The position numbers and the translations under genes were made by a program. The notes under the pieces are model-generated. The model did no database searches. It was not told the origin of the DNA and worked only from the letters and a program-made list of their open reading frames with translations. Shown piece after piece: positions 28,701-36,976 of a stretch of DNA of 42,492 bases. Position 1 is the stretch's first letter; each line of letters begins with the position of its first letter. This DNA comes from Hyphomicrobium sp. (GTDB lineage: Bacteria; Pseudomonadota; Alphaproteobacteria; Rhizobiales; Hyphomicrobiaceae): assembly GCF_020852195.1 (NCBI RefSeq), contig NZ_JADZBI010000144.1:1-42492 (forward strand), in the 5' to 3' direction.

Positions 28701-29477
28701 TCCGACGGCCCGCGCAAGCTCTACGCGGATTCGACGGACGCCGGGCAGGCGCTCAAGCTGGTCGGCTTCTACCCCAACATGCAGGGGGGCCGACTCAGGC
28801 TCGAGGTCGACCTCGAGGGACGGGGCGCGGCCGAGAAGAGCGGCACCCTATGGGTCGAGGACTTCCGCGTGCTCGGCGATCCGGTCATCTCGGAAGTGTA
28901 CTCGAGCGTTGAGAGCAGCTCGGAGAGCGCATCGACCGCTCCCGGCCGCAAGCGCAAGGTCGAGCGCGAGGTGTTCGAGTTCCAGCGCATGAAGGCGCCG
29001 TTCTCGGTCGGGCACGGGCAGTTCGTGCTCGACGATTCCTACCTGCGCGGCCCCCTGCTTGGCGCCTCGATCCGCGGCAAGGTGGACTACAATAACCGGC
29101 GGCTCAGCCTCGGCGGAACCTACGTGCCGCTGCAGGGCATTAACAGCGCGCTGTGCGAGATCCCGCTGTTCGGGCCGATCGTATCCGGCTTCGACTGCCA
29201 GGGCGTGTTCGGAATCACCTATGCCATCCAGGGGCCGATGGCGTCGCCGCAGGTGCTCGTCAATCCGCTGTCGATGTTCACGCCCGGCATCCTGCGCACG
29301 ATCATGGAGATGACCAGCCCAAATCCGCAGGTCCAGGCGCCGCGCGATTCCCAACGCGCGCCGGCCGAGAAGCGCGTGCGCGCCTCGAGCACATCACGCG
29401 AGGACAACTCGCCCATCGGCACCATCGACGGATGGTCCTCGGAGACGACGCCAGCCGGCAAGGGCAAGAAGAAGTAG
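25755..29477 (+). CDS. AsmA-like/DUF3971 (YhdP-type) large envelope protein
   Basis: 1240 aa; N-terminal TM (VVLLSLIAAAIVYVRLLHGPVSL), long beta-rich body, C-terminal AsmA-like GTLWVEDFRVLGDPVISEVYSSV, GASIRGKVDYNNRRLSLGGTYVPLQGINSALCEIPLFGPIVSG. Confidence 0.87.
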   Translation: MGMTTHRSGNTRARPVPPRSPGELPYTALRNPAPRPQRPVRQRLLKVAHLAAFILGPVVLLSLIAAAIVYVRLLHGPVSLKSFSERIEASINAELDGFRAAIEDAVLTLAEDYTVELRLINLRLSEADGDLVASAPMAAVELNRRALWTLDARPERVFLIEPSLAVTYSAAQGFSLSISNAGAPEGPPGEQPIIPPRPTPARPPGADAGAAPPSFHRIDVARILAESSARARREGGSSQLREFGLRNATVSVTYDGQTTHISVPEASVDLAHMKRRSVISGTATIASDKGPWSLTFHADESDRGNVLKVTTTVRDFVPSTLAKISPALGLLAMLDAPVSGEFALDLSNAGDLKTANLAADLGRGFMRLPSLSDTPVLIDSGRLSMLYDAETRRLTLAPSTLDWGGSRITLEGAVTSDPAEGGAPQWHFGLQSVDGVVSAEEFGVAPIAIDGFTATGRIIPSEGLVQLAGLSLKAGGGEVTANGEVITGHGTPSTRLEAAISPMPLATLKALWPRAAAPTARDWVGAQVEQASLKSASFKLLSGRFLETEQGIDGAPPATGPERLSGRIDVADLRMHPLPKSLPMEAAEATIRLENSSLEVTVPQASIIASPTRRLPLKGVRFTVVDVTHEAPIAELALESQTSLSALIETLNNSELHLAGQGPLPIEGIDGKVDGDIKIAMPLIGSASVVKAEGKARITDLKGKSKEHRIDLQGGTIEINVSDIGVIAKGDMIVNGVLAKLQMHRILDAPPEMQPPIRLSATLDNSDRTQLGLDVNHLVQGDVPIEVTVTPKPDAPSEIRVRGDLTNAELLFPSLAWRKSPGRVASVEFDVDSADPEKIKLQNFRLVGDNVAVDGWLTVDGRREVNEFSFPNFSINVVSRLAVTGKLNADRVWKISAKGSTFDAKDLFRSMLSLGNTGDTQIKPLHPAAGVDLTAEIGTVLGHSDVSLRGYKTKVSERGDELVAVAAEGMLDGGKPLTVHLSSDGPRKLYADSTDAGQALKLVGFYPNMQGGRLRLEVDLEGRGAAEKSGTLWVEDFRVLGDPVISEVYSSVESSSESASTAPGRKRKVEREVFEFQRMKAPFSVGHGQFVLDDSYLRGPLLGASIRGKVDYNNRRLSLGGTYVPLQGINSALCEIPLFGPIVSGFDCQGVFGITYAIQGPMASPQVLVNPLSMFTPGILRTIMEMTSPNPQVQAPRDSQRAPAEKRVRASSTSREDNSPIGTIDGWSSETTPAGKGKKK

Positions 29478-29515
29478 GAGAGAGGCACTGCGGAGCGACT
29501 TCGCCGATGCTGGCC

Positions 29516-30775
29516 TCACACCGGCTTCAGGAGAACGTGCTTCTTCTTGCCGAGCGACAGCTTGATGACACCCTCGGCCGTCAGGTCGCTTTCCGAGAGC
29601 TTGGCCTTCTCGTCGGTCACGAGCTGATCGTTGACCTTGCGACCACCGCCCTTGATCTGACGCCGCGCCTCGCTCGTGGAAGCCACGAGACCAGCCTCGA
29701 CGAACAGGCTCAGGAGGCCGAGGCCCGATTTGAGGCCGGCGCCGCCGATCTCGACGGTCGGCAGGCCCTCGGCGAGCGCGCCCTGCTCGAACGTCCGCTT
29801 CGCCGTCTCGGCTGCCGCCTCGGCCTTCTCGCGGCCGTGCACGAGCGCCGTCGCCTCGGTAGCCAGCACCTTCTTGGCCTCGTTGATCTCGGCGCCCTCG
29901 AGCGCGGCGAGCCGCGCCACCTCGTCGAGGGGAAGCGTGGTGAAGAGCTTCAGGAAGCGCGCCACGTCGGCGTCCTCGGTGTTGCGCCAGTATTGCCAGT
30001 AGTCGTAGGCGGAGAGCTGGGCCTCGTTGAGCCACACGGCGCCGGAGGCGGTCTTGCCCATCTTGGCGCCGGAGGCGGTGGTCAGCAGCGGGCAGGTGAG
30101 CGCGTAGAGCTGGTGCGCGACGCCCATGCGCCGGCCGAGATCGATGCCGGTGACGATGTTGCCCCACTGGTCGGAGCCGCCCATCTGCAGGTTGCAGCCG
30201 TAGCGCCGTGCCAACTCCGCGAAGTCGTAGGCCTGCAGCAGCACGTAGTTGAACTCGATGAAAGAGAGCTCCTGGTCGCGTTCGAGGCGCAGCTTGACGG
30301 AGTCCATCGACAGCATGCGATTCACCGACATGTGCCGGCCGACGTCGCGCAGGAACTCGATGTAGTTGAGCTTGGCCAGCCACTCGGCGTTGTCGAGCAT
30401 GAGCGCATCGTGCCCGCCGTCGCCGAAGGCGAGGAACTTCGAGAAGACCGTCTTGATCTGGTTCTTGTTGTCCTCGATCGTCTCGAGGGTCAGGATCCTG
30501 CGCGTCTCGTCGCGGCCGGACGGGTCGCCGACCCGGGTGGTGCCGCCGCCCATCAGCGCGATCGGCCTGCCCGCACCCGTTTTCTGCAGCCAGTGCAGCA
30601 TCATAATCGAGAGCAGATGGCCGATGTGCAGCGAGGGCGCCGTGCAGTCGTAGCCGACGTAGGCCACGACTTTGCCGGCGGCGGCGAGGCCGTCGACGCC
30701 TTGCGGGTCGGAGCACTGGTGGATAAAGCCGCGCTCGGTCAGGATCTTGAGAAAGTCGGATCGGAAATTCGTCAT
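29516..30775 (-). CDS. tyrS: Tyrosyl-tRNA synthetase
   Basis: [17 protein letters not shown] (HIGH), [31 protein letters not shown] (KMSKS equivalent), C-terminal S4 region. Confidence 0.97.
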   Translation of the reverse strand: MTNFRSDFLKILTERGFIHQCSDPQGVDGLAAAGKVVAYVGYDCTAPSLHIGHLLSIMMLHWLQKTGAGRPIALMGGGTTRVGDPSGRDETRRILTLETIEDNKNQIKTVFSKFLAFGDGGHDALMLDNAEWLAKLNYIEFLRDVGRHMSVNRMLSMDSVKLRLERDQELSFIEFNYVLLQAYDFAELARRYGCNLQMGGSDQWGNIVTGIDLGRRMGVAHQLYALTCPLLTTASGAKMGKTASGAVWLNEAQLSAYDYWQYWRNTEDADVARFLKLFTTLPLDEVARLAALEGAEINEAKKVLATEATALVHGREKAEAAAETAKRTFEQGALAEGLPTVEIGGAGLKSGLGLLSLFVEAGLVASTSEARRQIKGGGRKVNDQLVTDEKAKLSESDLTAEGVIKLSLGKKKHVLLKPV

Positions 30776-30840
30776 GATGGGCTGGAAGGACCTTTCGCTG
30801 CGCCGCAGGCTCGGGCGGCGGCGCCGTTTCGGGCAGGAAC

Positions 30841-31980
30841 ATGCATGAGGAGGGGCGGGTGAGCAAGCGAGAGGGCGAGGTCTGGCGGGCCCTGGGGTTG
30901 ATGAGCGGCACCTCGCTCGACGGCATCGATGTGGCGGTCATCGAAACGGACGGGGAGCGCGTGCTGCGGCGGGGCTTTGCCGCCACCTACCCCTACTCGG
31001 ACGCCTTCCGCGAGAAGCTCGCCGCCGGGCTTCAGGACGCAGCCCAGCTCCGGGACCGCGTCGCGCGGCCGGGCCGGCTCGCGCTCATCGAGCAATATCT
31101 GACGGAGCTGCACGCGGAGGCGGTGGGGCACTATCTGCAGGACCACCAAATCGCCCTCGACAGCATCGATCTCGTCGGCTTCCATGGGCAGACCGTGTTG
31201 CATCGGCCCGAGGCGGGGCTGACGGTGCAGCTCGGCGACGGGCCGCTGCTCGCGCGCCGTCTCGGCCGGCCGGTGGTCTACGACCTGCGCGCGGCCGACG
31301 TCGCGGCAGGAGGGCAAGGCGCGCCGCTGGCGCCGGCCTATCATCGCGCGCTCGCGGCCGAGATCCCCGAGCGTCCGCTCGTGATCCTCAACCTCGGCGG
31401 CGTCGCCAACGTGACTTGGATCGACCGCGACGGAACGCTGCTCGCCTTCGACACCGGGCCGGCGTCGGCGATGATCGACGACTGGTGCAAGGCCAAGCTC
31501 GGACAGCCTTACGACGCAGGCGGAGAGATCGCAGCCTCCGGAACGGTGCACGAGGACATCGTCACTGACTGGCTCGCGCATCCCTACTTCGCGGCGCCGC
31601 CGCCGAAGTCGCTCGATCGCAACGCGTTCGATCTCGGGCCGGTGGCGGGCCTCTCGCCGGAGGACGGCGCGGCGACGCTCACCGCCTTCTCGGCTGCGGC
31701 GGTGGCGGCTGCGCGCGCGCATTTCCCGGAAGCGCCGGCGCTCTGGGTCGCGTCCGGCGGGGGAAGACGGAACGCGACGCTGATGGCCATGATCGCAGAG
31801 CGGGTCGGCGCGCCGGTGCAGCCGGCCGAGGCGTTCGACATCGACGGCGACAGCGTCGAGGCTGAGGCGTGGGCGTTCCTCGCCGTGCGCGCGCGGCTCG
31901 GGCTGCCGATCACGTTTCCGGGCACGACCGGCGTCGCCGAGGCGCTGACCGGCGGCGTGGTCGCAGACGGCAGCTCCTAG
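30841..31980 (+). CDS. anmK: Anhydro-N-acetylmuramic acid kinase
   Basis: [60 protein letters not shown]. Confidence 0.96.
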   Translation: MHEEGRVSKREGEVWRALGLMSGTSLDGIDVAVIETDGERVLRRGFAATYPYSDAFREKLAAGLQDAAQLRDRVARPGRLALIEQYLTELHAEAVGHYLQDHQIALDSIDLVGFHGQTVLHRPEAGLTVQLGDGPLLARRLGRPVVYDLRAADVAAGGQGAPLAPAYHRALAAEIPERPLVILNLGGVANVTWIDRDGTLLAFDTGPASAMIDDWCKAKLGQPYDAGGEIAASGTVHEDIVTDWLAHPYFAAPPPKSLDRNAFDLGPVAGLSPEDGAATLTAFSAAAVAAARAHFPEAPALWVASGGGRRNATLMAMIAERVGAPVQPAEAFDIDGDSVEAEAWAFLAVRARLGLPITFPGTTGVAEALTGGVVADGSS

Positions 31981-32055
31981 CGCCTTTCCGAAATTGGGGA
32001 CAGCCGCTTGGAGCAGTCGGTCGAAGCCCTTTGACGTCGAGCAAGCGGAAACTTG

Positions 32056-32149
32056 CGTGGGTCCCGACCTTCGTCGGGATGACGGCTGTTATGTGGATGT
32101 CGTCGGCCACCTTATTGACGTCATCCCGGCGAAGGCCGGGATCCACGCC
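32056..32149. repeat. REP-like inverted pair (BIME-like)
   Basis: CGTGGGTCCCGACCTTCGTCGGGATGACG and, inverted, GTCATCCCGGCGAAGGCCGGGATCCACGCC. Confidence 0.85.
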
Positions 32150-32390
32150 AGCCTTCACAAACGCCACACCGGCAGAATCCTCGTGCCATGGCGCAACTCG
32201 CAGGAGGCCACCGCACGACGCGCCTCTAGCAGGGCGCAATGGTTTCCCGGCGGGACGAGATGAAGATCGCGTCGCCACGTCTCCTGCCCGGGCGGGCGCC
32301 CTTCAGGCTTCGCAAGCCTTGCGCCGGCGTCGCGGATCAGGCCAATCTGACCTGGTTCAGGACGAAAATTCGCGACGGGGGATCAAGACG

Positions 32391-33344
32391 ATGAGCGGCC
32401 TTCTGGCATTGCTGGACGACGTGGTGGCGCTGGCGAAGGTCGCGGCCGCGACGATCGACGACGCGGCGGCGCAGGCGGTCAAGGTCGGCGCCAAGACGGC
32501 CGGGGTGGTGGTCGACGACGCGGCCGTGACCCCGCGCTACGTCACGGGGCTGGCGGCTGCGCGCGAGCTTCCCATCGTCGGCCGTATCGCGCTCGGCTCG
32601 CTCAAGAACAAGATCCTGTTCCTGCTGCCGGTGGCGCTGCTACTTACCGTCTTCCTGCCCCAGGCGATCACGCCGCTCCTGATGCTCGGCGGCCTCTATC
32701 TGGCCTACGAGGGGTTCGAGAAGGTTCTGCATTGGGTGACGCATACGAAACCTGCCACCATCGTGACGGTGGCAGGCGGACTCGATGCGCAGCAGCTCGA
32801 GGACCAGCGCGTCGCCGGCGCCATCCGCACGGACTTCATCCTGTCGGCGGAGATCATGGCCATCGCGCTCGCCAACATCACGGCGCCCGACCTCACGACC
32901 AAGGCGCTCGTGCTGGCGACCGTTGCCCTGCTCGTCACGGCGGCGGTCTATGGCGCAGTGGCGCTGATCGTGAAGGCCGACGACTTCGGAGTCGCGCTCG
33001 CGCAGCGCGGCGGGCCGGTCTCGGGGCCTATCGGCCGGGCGCTGGTCTACGGCATGCCGCCGTTCCTGCAGGTGCTGAGCGTAGTCGGCACGATCGCCAT
33101 GCTGTGGGTTGGCGGCGGCATCCTCGTGCACGGGCTGGCGGAGTACGGGATCGCCGGGCCTGAGCATTGGATCCACGATGTTTCCGAGGCGGTGCGGAGC
33201 GCGGTTCCCGTCGTCAGCGATGCGCTCGCCTGGATCGCCGGCGCGCTCGGGGCGGCCGTGGTCGGCGTCGTTGCCGGCGCCCTCACGGCCTTGCTCGTCA
33301 AGGTCGTCACGCTCCCCTTCGCGAGCAATGCAAAGGCGTCGTAG
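32391..33344 (+). CDS. DUF808 family inner-membrane protein (YedI-like)
   Basis: MSGLLALLDDVVALAKVAAATIDDAAAQAVKVGAKTAGVVVDDAAVTPRYVTGLAAARELPIVGRIALGSLKNK..., ATG 32391 inside ORF 31869..33344. Confidence 0.92.
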   Translation: MSGLLALLDDVVALAKVAAATIDDAAAQAVKVGAKTAGVVVDDAAVTPRYVTGLAAARELPIVGRIALGSLKNKILFLLPVALLLTVFLPQAITPLLMLGGLYLAYEGFEKVLHWVTHTKPATIVTVAGGLDAQQLEDQRVAGAIRTDFILSAEIMAIALANITAPDLTTKALVLATVALLVTAAVYGAVALIVKADDFGVALAQRGGPVSGPIGRALVYGMPPFLQVLSVVGTIAMLWVGGGILVHGLAEYGIAGPEHWIHDVSEAVRSAVPVVSDALAWIAGALGAAVVGVVAGALTALLVKVVTLPFASNAKAS

Positions 33345-33359
33345 CAGCGAGGCGGCACC

Positions 33360-33968
33360 TCAATCGCGCGGCGGATGCGCGGGAAACGTGCCGTCCACGA
33401 ACGCCGAGACGATGACAAGCGCCACGAAGAGAACGTGACCCATGACCTCGAGGTTCTCCTCGAACAGGTCGCGCGTCAGGGTGCCTGTCATGAGGCCATC
33501 CCAGAGGTGGCGATCGAAGGTCTTGGAGACGAAGTAGGTCCAGAGCGCCGTCATCAGCAGCGCCACGATCGTTCGGTTGGAGATAAAGGGCTCCAGACGC
33601 TCTCGCGCGCGGGAGGCCCACCAGATCAGTATGACCAATGCGATGTAGAAGGCGGTGTTGGTGCCCTGGAAATGCAGCTCGCGCAGGAACAGGCAGAGCA
33701 AAAACACGGCCAGCCATTTGAAGTAGATTTGCGGGCGCACGGCCGCCAGCCACGCGCCCACAACGACACCGATGGCCAGGATGACTGGAGAGATGAGCTC
33801 GGCGCGCTCCTTGTCGAGGTAGGGTGCGACGGACGGGATCGTGCTCAGCCATAGAATGACAAGCACGGCAGCCGCGGGGACAAATGGCACCCAGGGTGGG
33901 GTCAGCCGCAGAACCCGCGTTGCGGTGGTCACATGCCAAGCCGCGGTCACGCCCAGTTGCTCCCGCAT
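33360..33968 (-). CDS. Multi-TM membrane protein of unknown function
   Basis: About 6-7 hydrophobic segments with embedded RELHFQGTN, FDRHLWDG and EENLEVMGH. Confidence 0.65.
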   Translation of the reverse strand: MREQLGVTAAWHVTTATRVLRLTPPWVPFVPAAAVLVILWLSTIPSVAPYLDKERAELISPVILAIGVVVGAWLAAVRPQIYFKWLAVFLLCLFLRELHFQGTNTAFYIALVILIWWASRARERLEPFISNRTIVALLMTALWTYFVSKTFDRHLWDGLMTGTLTRDLFEENLEVMGHVLFVALVIVSAFVDGTFPAHPPRD

Positions 33969-34078
33969 GACGGAGTCCCCGCTGTCATATTGTCATTGTA
34001 GCGTTGTAATCGCCGCGCAGGGGGACCGGGCCTTACAAGTCCCTTACAAAGCGCGACAGGATTGCGGCCGCGATCCCG

Positions 34079-34846
34079 CTAGCGTCGCAACCACCACGAC
34101 AGCCAGCGCATCCAGACGGTCCACGGCCAGAGCGCCGAGCGGGTCGCCGCCGTGGCGTCCTCCAGCGGGTTGGCAGGCGGCGCCGTGCGCGGAAGCAGCA
34201 GCCACCCGGCGACGAAGCCGCCGATGTGCGCCCACCAGGCAATGCCGCCCGCGCCCGCCGGAAGCGCGAGGGAGCCGGCCGCCTGCATGAGCTGGGTCAG
34301 GAACCAGAGGCCGGCGAAGACCAGCGCGGGCATCATGAAGAATACAGGCACGACGACGATCGGCTGCAGGATGTTGACCCAGGCGTAGGGGAAGCGGCGG
34401 GCGTAAGCGGCGATGACGCCGGCGATGGCGCCCGACGCACCGAGCGCCGGCACAGGCGACGAGACGTTGAACACGAAATGCAGGGCCGAGGCGGCCAGGC
34501 CCGAGACCAGGTACAGCGCCAGAAAGCGCCCCGGCCCCAGCCGGTCCTCGAGCGCGGGGCCGAAGACCCAGAGCACCCAAAGGTTCGAGAGGATGTGCAT
34601 CACCCCGCCGTGCAGGAACATGTTGGTGAGGAACGGCGTCAAGTCCCAGCGGCTCAGCCCATGGGCGGCCGCCCAGGCGCCGTCCGTGTATCGCGCGGGG
34701 ACAAGCGCGTGAGCGGAGAGGAACGTATCGGTCGCCGGCACGGAGAGCGTCATCTGAGAGAGGAACGCGGCCACGCAGAGCGCGATCAGCGTCCCGGTGG
34801 CCCAGGGCTTCGCCGTGTAGGGAATCGTGTTGTTGGTCGGGATCAC
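34079..34846 (-). CDS. Rhomboid-family intramembrane serine protease
   Basis: FLHGGVMHILSNLWVLWVFGPALEDRLG, catalytic GASGAIAGV, AHIGGFVAG. Confidence 0.94.
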   Translation of the reverse strand: MIPTNNTIPYTAKPWATGTLIALCVAAFLSQMTLSVPATDTFLSAHALVPARYTDGAWAAAHGLSRWDLTPFLTNMFLHGGVMHILSNLWVLWVFGPALEDRLGPGRFLALYLVSGLAASALHFVFNVSSPVPALGASGAIAGVIAAYARRFPYAWVNILQPIVVVPVFFMMPALVFAGLWFLTQLMQAAGSLALPAGAGGIAWWAHIGGFVAGWLLLPRTAPPANPLEDATAATRSALWPWTVWMRWLSWWLRR

Positions 34847-34931
34847 GGGCGCAGCCTCGAACGCATCGGCGGAGGCGATGGTATGCGGAGCCGGCCCCGT
34901 CCTTCAACGGGGACCGATGGCGCAGACCGCG

Positions 34932-35699
34932 TCAGATCGCCGTGAAGCCGTTGTCCACGAACAGGTGCGCGCCGTTGATGAAGCTCGCCTCGTCGCTGGC
35001 GAGAAAGAGCGCTGCCTTGGCGACCTCCTCCGGCTCGCCGATGCGGCCCTGCTGGGCGGCGATGGCAGCGTCCGACACGTCGACGCCGGCCGCCTGCAGC
35101 TCCGCCACCTCGCGCAGCCCGTGCGGCGTGCGGATAAAGCCCGGGCAGACCGCGTTGCAGCGGATGTTGCGGTCGCGGAACTCGACGGCGATGGCGCGGG
35201 CGAACATGTGGCAGGCGCCCTTGGTGGTGTCGTAGAGCACCTCCATGGGGGTCGCGGCGACGGCGGAGATCGATGACGTGCAGACGATGGCACCGCCGCC
35301 GTTCGCGATCATCTGCGGCAGCACCGCTCGCGTCATCAGGAACATGGAGCGGACGTTGACGGCGTGCAGCATCTCCCACTCGTCGAGCGTGGTCTCGAGG
35401 AACGGTTTGATGACGATGGTGCCGGCGTGATTGAACAGCGTTGTCACGGTGCCGAAGCGTTGAGATACGCCTTTCACGGCCTCCTCGACCTGGCGCTCGT
35501 CGGAGACGTCGGCGGCGAAGACGGCAGCCTCGCCGCCCGCCGCGGCGATGGCAGCGGCGGTCTCCTCGGCTGCGGTCTTGTTGCGGTCGACAATGGCGAC
35601 CTTGGCGCCCTCCGCCGCGAAGAGACGCGAGGCGGCGCCGCCCATGCCGGTCGCACCGCCGGAGATGATCGCAACCTGGCCTTCAAGGCGTCCTGCCAT
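34932..35699 (-). CDS. SDR-family oxidoreductase
   Basis: AIISGGATGMGGAASRLFA, NHAG, IVCTSSISAVAATPMEVLYDTTKGA (Ser-Tyr-Lys), CNAVCPGFIRTP. Start MAGRLEGQ at 35699. Confidence 0.92.
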   Translation of the reverse strand: MAGRLEGQVAIISGGATGMGGAASRLFAAEGAKVAIVDRNKTAAEETAAAIAAAGGEAAVFAADVSDERQVEEAVKGVSQRFGTVTTLFNHAGTIVIKPFLETTLDEWEMLHAVNVRSMFLMTRAVLPQMIANGGGAIVCTSSISAVAATPMEVLYDTTKGACHMFARAIAVEFRDRNIRCNAVCPGFIRTPHGLREVAELQAAGVDVSDAAIAAQQGRIGEPEEVAKAALFLASDEASFINGAHLFVDNGFTAI

Positions 35700-35736
35700 C
35701 CGGTCTCTCTCTATCGCGCCTGCGGCCAAGATGGTC

Positions 35737-35843
35737 TCCCTCCCCCTTGTAGGGAGGGGAAGCCCTCTGGCCAGCGTCTGAACTCCCCTCCCAACCTCCC
35801 CCACGTCATGTCGGAGACATGCCTTCGCCATGATGGGGAGGAG
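35737..35843 (-). repeat. Structured composite repeat, copy 2
   Basis: Minus-strand reading: CTCCTCCCCA-[TCATGGCGAAGGCATGTCTCCGACATGACG]-TGGGGGAGG ... CCCCTCCCTACAAGGGGGAGGGA; same architecture as 17374..17499. Confidence 0.85.
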
Positions 35844-35861
35844 TGAGCGAGAGAGAGAACC

Positions 35862-36956
35862 TTAGGCGGCGGCGTAGATGCCGCCCGCCTTCTTGAGCAG
35901 CCCGTTGTATTCCCTGAAGACGTCGATGACCTTTTTCTTCACCTCGCTCTCGGCGGCCACCTCGTCCCAGAACTTGAGAGCGGCGGCCTCGACGGTCGCC
36001 CATTCCTCGTTCGGGATGCTGGTCAGCTTCAGCTTGTCGCCCGTGGCGCGCAGCTTGGCCTCGCCGCCCCAGTACCAATAGTTGCGATAGTGGTGGCAGG
36101 CGTCCACGGACGCGAGCCAGAGCTGCTGCAGATGCGGAGGCAGCTCCGCCCACTTCTTCTCGTTCACGAACCACGAGCCGATCCAGGCGCCCGACATGTT
36201 GTTGGTCAGGAAGTGGTCGGTGACGTCCGCCCAGCCCACGGTGTAGTCCTCGGTGATGCCGGACCAGGCCATGCCGTCGAGCTCGCCAGTCTGCACCGCG
36301 ACCTGCACGTCCTCGTAGGGGATCGACACGGGCACGACACCGAACTGCGTCAGAAACCGCCCCGCCGTCGGGAAGGTGTAGAGCCGAAGCCCGTCCAGGT
36401 CCTTGAGCGTGTTCAGCGCCTTCTTGGTGTTGAAGTGGCAGGCGTCCTGACCGCACGCGGACAGCCAGACGACGCCACCGGCCTTCTTGTATTCCGCGCG
36501 CCAGATGTCTCCGAGGCCGTACTGCGCGAAGAGCACGGGCACGTCCATGAGATGCTTGGTCGCGAACGGGAAATAGCCGCCGAAGATCGCGACCTCGACG
36601 GGCGCCGCCATCGAGTCGTCGTCGGAATGGACCGCATCGATGGTGCCCGCCTGCAGGGCGCGGAACAGCTCGCCGGTGGGCACGAGCTGATCGGCGTAAT
36701 AGAGCTCGATCTCGGCCTCGCCCTTGGCGATCTTGTTGAAGTGGTCGACGGCGGGCTTGGTGACGTGGGGGCCGAGCGCGGCGCCGGCGTAGGTCTGCAA
36801 GCGCCATTTGATGGGCGTCGACTGCGCCTTGACGTAGGGGGCACCGATGGTCGTCGCGCCCGCGACGCCGGCCGTCATGGCGCCGGCCTTCTTCAGAAAC
36901 TCGCGCCGGCTGCCGGCCTTCGTGCCCGTCTTCACTTTCGTCTTGTCACCAGTCAT
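35862..36956 (-). CDS. dctP: TRAP transporter substrate-binding protein DctP family, Tat-type signal
   Basis: MTGDKTKVKTGTKAGSRREFLKKAGAMTAGVAG; KWRLQTYAGAALGPHVTKPAVDHFNKIAKGEAEIELYYADQLVPTGELFRALQAGTID; ATG 36956 within ORF 35862..38186. Confidence 0.92.
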   Translation of the reverse strand: MTGDKTKVKTGTKAGSRREFLKKAGAMTAGVAGATTIGAPYVKAQSTPIKWRLQTYAGAALGPHVTKPAVDHFNKIAKGEAEIELYYADQLVPTGELFRALQAGTIDAVHSDDDSMAAPVEVAIFGGYFPFATKHLMDVPVLFAQYGLGDIWRAEYKKAGGVVWLSACGQDACHFNTKKALNTLKDLDGLRLYTFPTAGRFLTQFGVVPVSIPYEDVQVAVQTGELDGMAWSGITEDYTVGWADVTDHFLTNNMSGAWIGSWFVNEKKWAELPPHLQQLWLASVDACHHYRNYWYWGGEAKLRATGDKLKLTSIPNEEWATVEAAALKFWDEVAAESEVKKKVIDVFREYNGLLKKAGGIYAAA

Positions 36957-36976
36957 CGTCCAAACTCCTCTCTGGA

